A stretch of 64,000 nt of DNA from contig CM070722.1 in the NCBI GenBank assembly GCA_036346275.1, positions 27,923,336 through 27,987,335 of the forward strand. The letters run 5' to 3'. Within the stretch, counting starts at the first letter, position 1. Each line of letters opens with the position of its first letter. The notes beneath the pieces are model-generated. The model was not told the DNA's origin. It made no database searches and was given only the letters and a program-made list of their open reading frames with translations. Positions 46,620 to 57,396 of the stretch are shown here, piece after piece. Made by a program: the position numbers and the translations under genes. The DNA comes from Otatea glauca. Its lineage: Eukaryota; Streptophyta; Magnoliopsida; Poales; Poaceae.

Positions 46620-47135
46620 GGAGGGGGTGAAGAAAAGGAGAGAGCCAGGGAGGGGCGAAGAAAAGGAGAAAAGAAAGGAAAGAGAAGGAGAAGAGGGAAA
46701 ATAAAAGGAAGAAAAGAAAGAAAGAAAGAAAAGAAGAAAAAGGAAAGGAAAGAAGGAGAGAAAAGAAAAGAAATATGAGAAAATGGAAAGAAAAAGAGAA
46801 AGAAAAGAGAGAAGAAAGGAGAAAAGGAGCGGAGCCGAATTTCTGACAGAAACCCGAGGGGAGCAGAGAGGTTGAGGAAGGCGGAGAGCAAGAGAGATTG
46901 AGAGAGAGATGGCGAGAGAAAGAGCGACAGACTTATCGGGCGAGAGAGAGAGAGCGCGGGAGACTGAGAGATTGAGAGAGATAGCGACTGAGAGAGAGAG
47001 AGAGAGCAACACGGAGGGAGAGGGAGGCGGGAGAGCCGGCCATGGACAGAGAGATCAAGAGACCAATCCGCGCGGAGAGAGAGAAAGGGAAAGAGACAAG
47101 GGAGGGAGAGAGAAAGAGACTGGGAGGCGAGAGAA
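46620..47135 (+). repeat. Long purine-rich (GA) tract in the hAT element
   Basis: About 500 bases that are nearly all A and G on the plus strand, with GAGAGAGAGAG runs from about 46890. Long frames on both strands here (for example 46541-47320 on the minus strand, Leu/Ser-rich) follow from composition and are not genes. Confidence 0.85.
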
Positions 47136-47394
47136 AATTTAGTTCTTTTTCTCTTAATATTTGTGTCCATTGCCTCATCTCCGTGCGTCTCTAGCTCCTT
47201 TTCTCTCACCGTGTCTAGGCCGACATGAATCGCAAATGCGTCATGCTTGAGCTCACCGCAGGCGGGCCGGACCGGCACGTCACGGCATGGTGGGCGGACT
47301 GGATCGTAGCGGCACAACACGATCTAAGCACGCAGCCCGACGTACCCGTGCCTTGCCAGCCTGGCCCAACACAACGCCCACCTCTAGTTATGAA

Positions 47395-48052
47395 TTATAT
47401 TATAAGTAGATAAGCCCCTGTCAATCCAAACAAGGTCTCATAGGATTTCTGCCAGTGATAATGTGTAAAAATTAATGATTTGTTCCGTTTTTTCTTTGCC
47501 ATTGATTATTTGCCCTATGATGTCTCCTTGACATGTGACCTAGGATCATATATCAGTGAAACATACAAAAACAAGTGATCAATTGCACTAAAAAAATAGG
47601 GCGAATGATCAATTCTACCCCCATAACGTGATACGTTAGCGGGAGAGACATGGCCTAATTGTTCGTGGACGGGCGCATGCCTGGGCAGGACATGGGTCAG
47701 CCGCTATGAAGGCTAGGCTGCGATGCGAACACTTTCTTTTACCCCAAAATTCCCGTCCGAAGTCGGATGGGCCATGGGCCTCTCGGGCGTTTATTTCTGC
47801 TCCCAATGCAGATAGATCATCTTCAGTTCGTTGAGATTTGACATGTGTAAATTAAGCCTTCGAAGAGATTTGCTGCTTTTGCTAAACCGAATCCGATTTC
47901 GCATCGGGGTTTCGTTTACTTTTTAGCCGGATCATCTTCTCTCCTAAATTACGAGTGCCGGGCATGGGCCAGTCAGTACTCAGTAAAGTGCCTTCACTGC
48001 CTTGTCCGTTGAGGACGAGCATATCACCACAGCCTGTTTCTTAGTTTTTATA
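47395..48052. other. Flanking DNA after the hAT element, nothing recognised
   Basis: No gene, LTR or terminal repeat identified in this 660-bp stretch. Confidence 0.4.
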
Positions 48053-48322
48053 TACACCCTCCGTCCAAATTTATTAATGGTATTTTTTTTTAACATATAG
48101 ATCAATAAAATATTAAAAATAACTAGATTACCCCTAATTATTATCTTTAAACATTATATTAATTCATACATATAGAGAATATCAAAATAAAACTGGATAT
48201 TTATTAAGGCTATGAAAGAAACATTATACTAATTTTGTGTTGGAACATGAAATAGACCTGATATTTATGAACAAAATTATTAAAAAAAATACGTCCTATA
48301 AATTAAAACAGAGGGAGCAGGC
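48053..48322. mobile_element. Stowaway-like MITE
   Basis: Left end TACACCCTCCGTCC and right end ACAGAGGGAGCAGG form diverged inverted repeats of the Stowaway (Tc1/mariner) type CTCCCTCCGTCC. Interior AT-rich, about 265 bp, no coding capacity. TA-type duplication is not clear because of divergence. Confidence 0.68.
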
Positions 48323-48585
48323 AGTATATACTACCTGCCATATAAAAGCATGTGTAGCATTCCATGGCTATCCCGAATGCTCAAATATCTGTAGCTCCTA
48401 AAACTTGACCTTGCCCCTTGAGTTGTTTCGAGTACTTGAGATTAATATCTCGAAAGATCACCACCATGTGGTGAATATTTTCCTAATTATTGCTAGCTGA
48501 ATCATACCTATCCTATACCTTGCAGAAACGTCGGGCTCAGGCGTTTTGAGCCGTGAGGGAGCCGGCTAGCCGGCCAAAATTTCTT

Positions 48586-48925
48586 TTCATCCGGGTCCTT
48601 TTCTAAAAAAAATACAGATAGGTTCTTTTCGAAAAAAGATTACGATTAGATCCTTTTTTCGAAAAAAGATTACGTATTACGTCCATGCCGTTTTAGCGAT
48701 TTTAAGAGTAGCGCTCGGGTCCTTTTTAAGAAAATCAAAATTACGTTTAGATCCTTTTCGTGAGAAAAAAAAATATGTCCTTTTTTAAAAAAAAATATGT
48801 ATTGCATTTATGTCATTTTCCCGCTTTTCTAGCATTACGTTTAAGCCCTTTTGCGAAAAACACAAGCTTATTTTTAGATCCTTTTCGCACGTTTTCTCGA
48901 TTTACTCGCGCGTTTTGTCGATTTT
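48586..48925. repeat. Degenerate array of a ~35-45 bp motif (GATCCTTTTCG-A run-TTACG)
   Basis: The pattern GGTCCTTTT or GATCCTTTT, then CG with a run of A, then ATTACG recurs at about 48592, 48632, 48652, 48717, 48748 and 48877. Units diverge in length. No protein frame. Origin not known. Confidence 0.5.
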
Positions 48926-49538
48926 CTCGCGTGGAGAGCGGCGCCCGCGGCGTGGCACGCCGCACATAAATTTCTAGTTGTTTCGAGTGACACAGGAATT
49001 CGTGGAAGAAGGGACCGTTCGACGTTCGTGCGTTGCGTAAAACAATTTGGTTTGAGCTTACTACGACGCTGGCCATGTTTAGTTGCTTACACACATATGC
49101 AAGTGTATATCATAGTTACCAGAAACGTGGATCGTTTGAGTCGCAGAACAAGATTCAAATTCGTGGTTCGCCACATTTTTTTTCAATTTTCACTGCGAAC
49201 ATAAACTCTGTATCCTAAACCGGTTAAGATTCAACGAATCTGCTGGTTCACTATTCGCGGAAATTTATAGCGAATTCGATAACTATAGTGTATATGATTA
49301 GGCTATTCAGATCCACTTTTGTCTAGACAACGACTCGCAAAGATGCCTCGCCGAAAATGACATGTCTTGATGTTTACGCCCGTACATCAATAGCTAAACC
49401 CCCGCAGTATTGATCAAACAAAAGGTTACATTCAAGAAACAGGATTCGTTCATTGATTGATTGTTTAATAGCAGAGAGGCAAGCTGCTAGCTCATGAACT
49501 GAATGTCAAGAGCGCCGCAGGAAGAACCACATAAATGT

Positions 49539-49655
49539 TTACAGCTCATGCGATGATGGTCCGGTCACTTTGGGTGGGAACAATGCTGACCAACTTTGCT
49601 TGACCTTCCTCACAAGCGTGTCATCAGCCTTCACGGGATATGATTTCCGTCCGTT
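49539..49655 (-). pseudogene. Possible C-terminal exon remnant, unknown protein
   Basis: The minus strand reads GRKSYPVKADDTLVRKVKQS and then WSALFPPKVTGPSSHEL to a stop at 49539-49541. The balanced composition looks like coding sequence. A TGA lies directly upstream in frame (49656-49658) with no splice acceptor in between. I do not recognise the protein. Could be chance. Confidence 0.25.
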
Positions 49656-49779
49656 TCATGGGCCGCCGACTCGAGCTAACCTTCTGATGTCAACTGATGT
49701 TTCTCGTCAGCAAGAAAAATAATAATAAAGAAGAAACAGGTGTTGCTGATCTGTGCAAAGTAAACTGATGTGGATGCAG

Positions 49780-49799
49780 TGAGAGAGAGAGAGAGAGAA
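49780..49799 (+). repeat. GA microsatellite
   Basis: GAGAGAGAGAGAGAGAGAG run of about 19 bases. Confidence 0.9.
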
Positions 49800-51000
49800 A
49801 CATATCTAATTTCAAGAGGCAATATAATGTGAATTGTGATGACAGCCACTCGCAAACTCCGTACTTTCGTTCGCTACAATTTGATGTCAATCCCTCAGTC
49901 CCTCCCCATGTTGAGCTGTTCCAAGAAATCTTGTTTTTAGTGAGAAAATTACACTCCTTTAGTTACTTCCTACCTTAGAAGCGTGTTCATTAGGCCTGTA
50001 ATTTTGTTCCTGTTCCATCAGTACAAACCTATCTGTTTCTGTAATTCACGAAGAATTGTACTACCCTTGGCTTGAACTAACTACATGTCACCGATTGCGA
50101 CAAATGCTGCAATTTTCAGGTTTTGAAAACAAGTTTTACCAAGTGTCAGGGAGAGAATGTACTTGCTCTTTCCTCTTTCAGATACTTTGAGGAGTAGACT
50201 CAATAAACAATGCGCACATCCGCATCGCCAACGTCAAAATATAAGATTTGCTGTTCTGAAACCGGCCAAATCCCGATTTTAATACGCGGGCACAAGGGAT
50301 TTGATGGGGGTATATTCCTGCGCCGCTACGTCACCGCGAGATCGAATCTCCAATACTTTAGTTTGATGCTTACTTTGAGCTCATGTCTTATGTGCCAACC
50401 TCGAATTAGTCCAACGCAACATGAGGCTTGGTTTTGTGTTGGATCTAGAATTCGTAGATGTGGTCCTATCATGTGGAGTTCCCTTCCTGCCAAGGCTCAA
50501 ATGAGATGAATGATTGTTTGCAAACCAGTAACTGTCCCTGCTCTAAATTTAATCTGTGACGTTGTCTTAGTACTTCAGGTATGGGCAGGGTTATGATTTT
50601 TTAATCATAGAACCATAATCGCGTCTACATTCGTTGATTCAAGTTGGATCTAAAGAAACCATATCAGAGGTGTCGACGGCTCAGGAGGCGACGTGTAAGT
50701 TTTCAGCCGAGCACGCCCGCCGCAGCTTTACCTCCCTCGTCGCCGTCGTTGGTGACCGCTGGCGGGCCAATGGCAGCGGGGCATTTTTCCCGCATGATCC
50801 TCTCCCTCTCCATCTTGTCCGAGATCGGTCTCTCCCATCCTCTCCGAGATCGGCTTCCAGATCTGGTCCGTGAGGAGAGCCATCAGGCCGTCTCAAAAGG
50901 GCCGTCGCTTTTGCTATCCAAGTCTCCCTCCGCATATGAGACAAGGAGTCTTCTAGCTGCAGCCGGGCTTCCTCTCTAAACCAATTGGATCTAGTCCCCT
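49800..51000. other. Stretch with no recognised gene
   Basis: Short frames only (for example 50210-50509 and 50644-50979). No domain, terminal repeat or RNA motif recognised. Confidence 0.4.
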
Positions 51001-51220
51001 TCTCAACAGATTTGGGCAGTTGGTTTTGGCGATAAAGCGGGCGAAGACGCCACGGATGGGTGCGTTGCCGGTGAGGGTGGGCTCGGCACGCTGGTAGTTG
51101 TAGCAGTCGTCGACGAAGGTGTTGTTGCGCCGCCCACTAGCGCGCCCTAGAGGACATTGGGGTCGGTGCCCTTGCTATTGTACTACTTGTCGAAGCCGTC
51201 CATGCATCGGACCATGGAGT

Positions 51221-51507
51221 TGATAGATTTAATCTTGTAATTAGGAAAGTTTGTTTTGGGAAAATTTGTTTTAGGACAGGTTTTAGGATCCGAGTCGGCC
51301 GTTGAGTCCGATCGCTGTGCGATTCGGTTTGATGTTATGTTATATAAGCAGACCCTATTTAGATTGTAAGAAAAACATGAGAAGAAGCAACCTAATCAGA
51401 AAAAAGTCTGTAGCTCATTGGTCTGTGCTATCCTGGTAAATTGAGAGATTAGGAGTTTGAGTCCTCCAACCGTAGTGTTTTAGTTGAATTTTTGTTTTAT
51501 TTTAACA
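51221..51507 (+). repeat. TRIM-like LTR, left copy
   Basis: Has a TATA box TATATAAG at 51341-51348, and downstream the tRNA-like boxes TAGCTCATTGG (51411-51421) and GGAGTTTGAGTCC (51452-51464). Confidence 0.8.
51411..51464 (+). promoter_or_regulatory. tRNA-like A and B boxes within the TRIM-like LTR
   Basis: TAGCTCATTGG resembles an RNA polymerase III A box and GGAGTTTGAGTCC a B box (consensus GGTTCGANTCC), about 30 bases apart. In the right LTR they read TAGCTTGTTGG and GGAGTTCGAGTCC. No full cloverleaf folds by eye. Activity is untested; similarity could be decay of an inserted tRNA. Confidence 0.45.
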
Positions 51508-51508
51508 A

Positions 51509-51521
51509 TTAGTATCAGAAC
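51509..51521 (+). other. Primer-binding site of the TRIM-like element
   Basis: TTAGTATCAGAAC, an initiator-Met tRNA type site with two changes, right after the LTR end. Confidence 0.7.
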
Positions 51522-52304
51522 TTCGGATTTAAAATCCTAGCTACTCTGGAAGGAGAAGACTCCCAAGCGGCCAACCACGTAGCTCAGCATCCAGCGATTC
51601 CCCAGACGAAAAGCGAAGTGCCTCATCGCCTCTTACGGCGGCTGCAGCAAAAACCGACGCAACGTGCAGCTGCAGAAAAGAGAGCGGCGTGGCGTACGGC
51701 TGGAGGTTCCAAGGCACCAGACGTCAGGCTCTCCGTGCGGTAGCAGTGCAGCCAGATTTGGGTGGGGGAGCAGCGCTTGAGACCTTCACGGGAACGTGCA
51801 TAGTCCGTAGAGAAAGCAACGTCATCAGGAGCATCAACGTTGGCAGCTTTCCCTGCAGGTCAAGTGCAACAGTAGCATCAGATTGCTCCTTGATCATGCG
51901 AGGGCACTGTAGCAAGGAAAAGAGGAGGCACGTCACGCGGATGCGGGAGGAGAACAAGGCTCTAGGCAGTAACACAGTTTGGCATAGAGTCCTAGGCACG
52001 TACGGCTGCAGGGACGAGTGGTAACACCAGCGCAACAGAAGAAACTAGGACGAAAAGACAAGGAGGTGACGTGCAGTTTTAAGGAGTTGTCGTCATTTTT
52101 ACTGTGTATATGCGTAGGAATTTTTATAGGTGCGTCTAAACTCTCTCGTGAGTAAACTTAAATGCAAGTCTGTGTCATCGTTAAGTTGTGTTACCGGTGA
52201 AAAGATAATTGAAGTTGAGACATGGGTCGTAATCACCGGCGAGGTGCGTCACCGGTGTTATGGCTAGCAAGAAGAAGACAGAACTCCTTAGAGATGTGTC
52301 CGGG

Positions 52305-52465
52305 ATGTTGAAGAGGTGTGTTCATCGTCCCATGTTGAGTCCGTCAAAGTTGACTCCGGAGCATTGAGGAGATGCGTTCGCTGTCTAAAGTCAAGTTCGT
52401 TAAAAATGAGTCTGCGATGTTGAGTAGATGCGTTCTCCATCCTATGTTGAGTATGAGTTAGGCAA
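52305..52465 (+). repeat. Three diverged tandem units of about 56 bp
   Basis: Units share TTGAGGAGATGCGTTC and GTTGAGTCCGTTAAA-type stretches at about 52309, 52364 and 52420. They lie inside the TRIM-like element. Confidence 0.5.
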
Positions 52466-52523
52466 ATCGTAGTTGAGACCGATTGCCTCAATAAGTTAGA
52501 GTTGTGTTACAAAATTAAGAGGG

Positions 52524-52805
52524 TGATTAATAGATTTAATCTTTTAATTAGAAAAGTTTGTTTTAGAAAGGTTCTAGATCCGAGTCGGCGGAGTTCGATC
52601 GCTGTGCTACTCGGTTTGACGTTCTGTTATATAAGCAGAACCTGTTTAGATTGTAAGAATAACATGAGAAGAAGCAATGTAATCAGAAAAAAGTCCGTAG
52701 CTTGTTGGTCTGTACTGTCCTGGTAAATTGAGAGAATAGGAGTTCGAGTCCTCCTGATCGTAGTTTTTTTAGTTGATTTTTTTATTCTTTTTTTATGCTC
52801 CAACA
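52524..52805 (+). repeat. TRIM-like LTR, right copy
   Basis: Matches the left LTR over its length; TATA box TATATAAG at 52628-52635. Confidence 0.8.
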
Positions 52806-53189
52806 AGAGTTCATGGCGTAGATGGACTGGATGGACGTGCCGCGGTGGTGCATGTGCGTTAGGAAGCTGCTGTTGTAGCCCACCATGTAGCTCATCGCCT
52901 TGGGATTCTTGCCTAGGATGCCGTCGGTGGCGACGAGGCACACGTCTTTGGCTGCAGACTTGCATGCGATGGTGCCCTGCGATGAGGCGAGCTCCACGGC
53001 TGGGCGCTCACGGCACCACCGTAGGCCACGGTGGACTGAGACCGCATGGAGACAGGCATCTTCTTAGAGTAGATCTGGTAGCAAAAGCTCCTTCGGATGG
53101 TTGTCGTGCTAGTTAATGTGTCGCGGTGGATGGGCCCTGTGGAAGTCATCGACGGAAGCAGGGAGTCTTTGGGCATCTAGGGAACATCT

Positions 53190-53993
53190 AAGCGGTTCGT
53201 GCTGTGGCCCTTGGTGGCGGGTCACGAAGGCATGGGTGGTACGTCGTGGTAGCAAGGCGATGGCGCATCGCAGCGAGTGGTGGTGGTTTTAGGTTGGGCC
53301 ATGCGAGCGCAAAGTGGTAGCATGAGTGGTATGTCGCAATTACAGGTCGGTGGCATCGGTGCGGCTCTACATCGGTGTAGCTCATCGCGCATATAAGTGG
53401 ATTGAGCTTGTCGTTGTGCGGTCGGCATGTTTTGCGTCCCAGTGTGGCTCTCGGCATGAAGATGCTTAGTGCCGTCGTCTCCTCCAGTTCGTTCATGTCG
53501 GGTCGTCGGCTAGCTTGTCTGCGGCAATGGATCGGCCTTGCTGAGTTGTCTAGGTATTTGATGAGGACCATTGTCCTGAGGTGTTGCAGGCTGATCATTG
53601 TGGGGTCATGGTCCTGAAGTGCAGGTCACTCTACAGTGGTGGAGGCCCCGTGTTGTAGCTGGTCATGGTCCTTTGTGTAGACAAGGCATCGTCGGTGAGC
53701 CCGTGGGAGGTTGGGAGGATGCGCTATTGCCGTCTGCTTCCCTACGCAGCTTCAGGGTCTGTTCTTTATAGGTTGGGTGAGGGTCGTGTTTTGTCGTTGA
53801 TCATCAAGGTGTTAGTCTTGTTGGTGTAGTTGGTGTCATGGTGGGAGTTTTCAGGTTTGGGACTCTTTCTCCGTTGTTGGTGTCTCCCCTTTTGGGGCTG
53901 GTGGTCAGTGACTATATTGCCCTTCGGGGGTTAGTGTGATATTCTCTTCTTCTAAAATGAATGGCAGAGCTCCTGCTCTTAGTTTAAAAAAAT
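53190..53993 (+). mobile_element. LINE-like 3' end with A-rich tail
   Basis: Ends with AAAATGAATGGCAGAGCTCC, then TGCTCTTAGTTTAAAAAAA at 53993. The same end, in minus orientation, terminates the element at 54847. No reverse transcriptase frame in the visible 0.8 kb; the 5' border is not fixed and no duplication was found by eye. Probably a 5'-truncated or non-autonomous non-LTR element. Confidence 0.5.
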
Positions 53994-54395
53994 GTTTGCT
54001 GTCAGCAATTTTCTTTATGCACCTTTCTGGATGGCTTGTGTTCCTACCACATATCTCTCTCGCACGAACTCATCTCATTCTGAACATAACGAAGTAGCAA
54101 AAAGGTTTGATAGAAACAGAAGATGCGGTAAAGTCAGATTAACATAAAGTATAGTGTAATCTAAGACAAGCTAGGTTGCATACTGAAAGATGGGTCAAAT
54201 GGCTGCATGAAAGATCGAGTAATTTAGAATGTTACTGAACTGATCATTCAAGACTCAATCATCAAAGATATCACTGTCACTTACCTAGCTAACTGCAAGT
54301 AGCAAGTGTTTGCCACTTTGGGAATGGCAATATAAGATTGCCAATTAGTTTGGAAAAAATATTACCATGTTAAATGTGCTACCATGATATACTTA

Positions 54396-54577
54396 CTATC
54401 TCTAATTCCAAATGTAAGTCGTTTTAGAATATATGCCGGTAAAACATTTTAAGGTTTGATCATCAATATATAATTTTTTTTATTTGAAGCAACATATTTT
54501 CGAAGATATTGATGGTCAAATTGCCACCTAGAAGATTGTATCAATATCTAAAATAGTTTATATTTGAAATCAAAGGG
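54396..54577. mobile_element. Small MITE, Stowaway-like, diverged
   Basis: TTCCAAATGTAAGTCGTTTTAGA on the left (54404-54426) pairs with TCTAAAATAGTTTATATTTGAAAT on the right (inverted, with mismatches). About 180 bp, AT-rich, no coding sequence. Similar to common grass MITEs whose ends read CAAAATGTAAGTCGTTTTAG. Confidence 0.6.
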
Positions 54578-54846
54578 AAAAAAATTGGCAGAATCTGAAT
54601 TATACATACAACCTTCTTCGAATCATAAAAGAACGCTGGAAATTCGTTTATTTATTCGTAAACAAGTAAATCACAAAAATCTAGAATTAGAGAAGCCGCT
54701 CGAAATACAAAACAGGTCATTAAATAGCATAGTGGAGTGGCTAATTAATCATGTCACCATGGAATGAGTATTGATAGACCAGCAACCCCCAAGTGGAAGT
54801 AAAAAAAGATAAAGATAAAAGGGAACTCACTGAAAGCTACAAAAGA

Positions 54847-56560
54847 TTTTTTTATTTAAACCAAGAACATGAACTCTATCATTCATTTTAAGAGAGAGAA
54901 AAAACATTGTCCTCGAAGGGGAAACACCAAAGACACCGGCTCCAAAAGTGAGTCACCAACACCTTGAAGGAGTCCCAAACTAAGACCTCCAACGAAAATA
55001 CCAACTACATCTACAAGACAAGAACCTTTTGGAGCAACAACAAAATCATCACCCCTAAAACACGTCAAGCCTAGAGCTAGCTAACCACGAGACAAAGCCC
55101 AAAACTGGAAAACCACGACTCTTGTAGGAGCTTGAGATGCAGCCATCATCGTAGTAGGGTGCTCACCATGGCTGCAGCCACACTGCGGTTCACCAAAGTG
55201 AACCCCACGGCATACCACATCAAAGACAACGTCAGCATCAAAATCAACACCTGACGACAACCACAATCAAGACAAGCCACAACCAATGCACATGGGACCA
55301 CAGCTAGCACAATGAACCATAGTATGGTTGGCAAAACAACTTTGGTGAAGAAGGGGGCGACTCCTCTACTCACACCGTGATCATGAGAAACAGGGCCGAC
55401 AGCTAGCGACTCACGTACCTTAATGCTACAAGCCACACCATGGAGTAGAAGCACCAGCAACACGCCACCTCAATGCACAAGCCAATTGAGTCTCAGGCCA
55501 CCGAATCACCACGACACGATGCTAAGCAATGAACCAACTTGACTCACGAGGTCTCTACCATGATTAGCCTGCTCCAGGACATGATTAAGCAACGAGCGCT
55601 TGCTTCTTGGGCCTCCTCAGCAGCCGACCTGCTCCTCAGGACACGGCACACAATGAGCACCCCAACAACGACAGATTGACTAGCCCTTCTCTTGACTCAC
55701 AACACGAAGTGTTGTTCCGCTATAGTGGAGTGTTGCCCGCGACACAACGCCACCACCATGCTGACCACCAAGATGCCCTAACCCCACTTGGGGAGAAGGC
55801 CCCACCGCCATCGCTGCCATGGCTGAGGCGATAACAGCAATGGCGATGAGAAAAGGGAGTAGCAACAGTAGGTTGTGCCCTCAAAACACCATCGCTAGCA
55901 TCCTTGAGCAGCCCACTGTCGCCGTCGGGCAAGAGCACGACATAGGAGCAAACTCCCCGATGCACCCGGCCTTAGAACCCTCTAGATCTACGTGTCATCG
56001 GTCTTGGCATTGTCCCCGATTCATCCGCGAGGTCAACGTGGCTGAGAACCACCGACACGTTGCCAATTGGCAAAGCAGCTGTGACGCACCAAAGAGCTGC
56101 CTACTCGCCACATTCACATGTGCTAGATCCGATGCCGACCTCATGCCAATCCACCAGCCATATCTGATGAGGGGGATGACCGTTGGGCCCACATGGTGAG
56201 GAGAACGTCAAGGAGCATGGGAAGACGAAGTTGATCTTGGATCCGAAGGAGACGATGGTTTCATCATTGGGGGGGATCCTGCACAGAACAACCTCGACAA
56301 CAATGAAATGGGGGCCCAGACACTAGATCTAGATAGGCAATGCTAGATCCAACCTCCAACCAATGACCCTAGGCGACGCGGAAGCACACCGGTACCACCA
56401 CACATGGAGAATAGGGGATGAAGTTGGGGTCAAGAGGCTGCTATGGAAAGAGGCCTCACCACCACCATTGGCCGGCCAGCAGTCGCCAGCTATGGCGGCG
56501 ATGGATGCGATGAGTTGGGAGGCACGCTCGGTTGGAGACTTGGCGTTAGGTACCCTGATG
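54847..56560 (-). mobile_element. LINE-like non-LTR element with perfect 12-bp duplication
   Basis: Perfect repeats AGCTACAAAAGA at 54835-54846 and 56561-56572 flank it. Its 3' end (plus-strand left) is a T run followed by sequence whose reverse complement ends ATGAATGATAGAGTTCATG and then an A-rich tail, the same form as at 53993. Long duplication plus tail is the mark of target-primed reverse transcription. The 1.7-kb body is rich in GC and CACCAC-type sequence but shows no endonuclease or reverse transcriptase motif, so it is 5'-truncated or non-autonomous. Frames such as 55819-56199 are not called. Confidence 0.72.
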
Positions 56561-56572
56561 AGCTACAAAAGA

Positions 56573-57396
56573 ATTGACAACTTGTTTTAGCACAATGCTC
56601 TCAATGATTCATTCTTATCATCAGAACTTAATTCCAAAGCAATATTTCTTTTCCTCACTAGACATGACTTTGTCTGGTAACATATTTGGGGATGGCATAT
56701 GCAAGCTTATTAAGAAGTAGGAGAGGGTAACATCAGTGAAGAAATTTGTGTTCATGATAAGAGGGGAATTGGACTGATGCCTAAGGATAAAACTGCTGGC
56801 TTAGAGTGGAAGGCATCATTGTATCTATCAAAATACAGCAAAGAAAGTGCTTTCTTACATTATATTATCTAGTGTCTTAAAAATACAGGACTGTTGGATT
56901 GGAGTATGACATGTCTAGAATGCAGCTATATGAAAGACATACTAACATCTAAATAGTTGCAGTAGTGCTTGTGCATATCTCTGATGACACTTTTACCATC
57001 ACCATCTGCAATAAGCGGTGGAGTTGTATGGAAGAAAGCAAGTCTTTGTCCACTTATTGATATTTGTGGTTCTTACAAGAATCCCATACCTTTTTCAAAC
57101 ATTGAAAGAGTCAAGCTGTGACCTCTCCTAATGCACCAGAGTTATTTGAGAAGTTCAAACCCGTTTGCACTTGCATAACAATTAGAAGAAATTGCAATTC
57201 ACAGTCTTCAAATGTACTTTCTAATTGCATAATAATTCAGAAGAAAGCGATTTTTAGCTTACTGATCACAATGCTGAAATGTGCATTTGTGATCATGCGA
57301 AATTAAAAAAATGGTTATGGGCTGGACCAGCTGGCATCGAATCAGACTAGGCTTGTGTGCCTGAGCCGGATTCAGCACCGCCTGGCTATATAGGGG
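56573..57396. other. Stretch with no recognised gene
   Basis: AT-rich, short frames only (57118-57306 has no domain). Ends at the LTR start at 57397. Confidence 0.4.

Larger units (their letters stand above)
35141..47386. mobile_element. Non-autonomous hAT (nDart-like) element, split by a Tekay insertion
   Basis: Both ends read TAGAGGTGGGC inward (35141 on the plus strand, 47386 on the minus strand), matching plant hAT terminal repeats of the nDart/Ac type, and an 8-bp duplication flanks them. Subterminal regions are rich in GGGC and GGCAC repeats, as usual in hAT. Without the nested Tekay element it is about 2.4 kb. No transposase frame was found. It carries a Gypsy fragment (35773-36651) and a long purine tract (46620-47135). 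It would need a transposase from elsewhere. Confidence 0.78.
51221..52805 (+). mobile_element. Small non-autonomous LTR retrotransposon (TRIM-like)
   Basis: LTRs of 287 bp (51221-51507) and 282 bp (52524-52805) flank about 1 kb without a retroviral gene. A primer site TAGTATCAGAAC follows the first LTR and a purine tract AATTAAGAGGG (52513-52523) precedes the second. Flanks are GGAGT (51216-51220) and AGAGT (52806-52810), one mismatch. LTR ends are TG and CA. It inserted in the GH9 pseudogene. At 1.6 kb it is larger than classical TRIMs. The internal frame at 51689-52024 has no known domain. Confidence 0.8.
51036..53100 (-). pseudogene. GH9 endoglucanase (cellulase) pseudogene, split by a small LTR element
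   Basis: Minus strand. The 5' piece (about 53100-52811) has IYSKKM, ELASSQGTIACK, ILGKNPKAMSYMVGY and HHRGTSI, the His region of plant glycosyl hydrolase family 9. After the inserted element the 3' piece (51215-51036) has CMDGFDK, a stop, YNSKGTDPNVL, another stop, GALVGG and, after a frame shift, FVDDCYNYQRAEPTLTGNAP. The last fits the second GH9 signature with its Asp and Glu in place. Upstream exons are absent. GH9 enzymes cut beta-1,4-glucan in the cell wall. Stops, a frame shift and the insertion rule out function. Confidence 0.85.

Noticed and set aside
46541..47320. 259-codon minus-strand frame rich in Leu, Ser and Phe
   Set aside because: It lies on the complement of the purine tract; CTCTCT and TTTCTT repeats read as Leu/Ser/Phe in any frame.
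48586..48925. CRISPR-like array
   Set aside because: Units are degenerate, spacing is irregular and the genome is a plant nucleus.
51411..51490. A genuine tRNA gene
   Set aside because: A- and B-box-like sequences are present in both LTR copies but the stems do not pair well enough and no acceptor end is clear.
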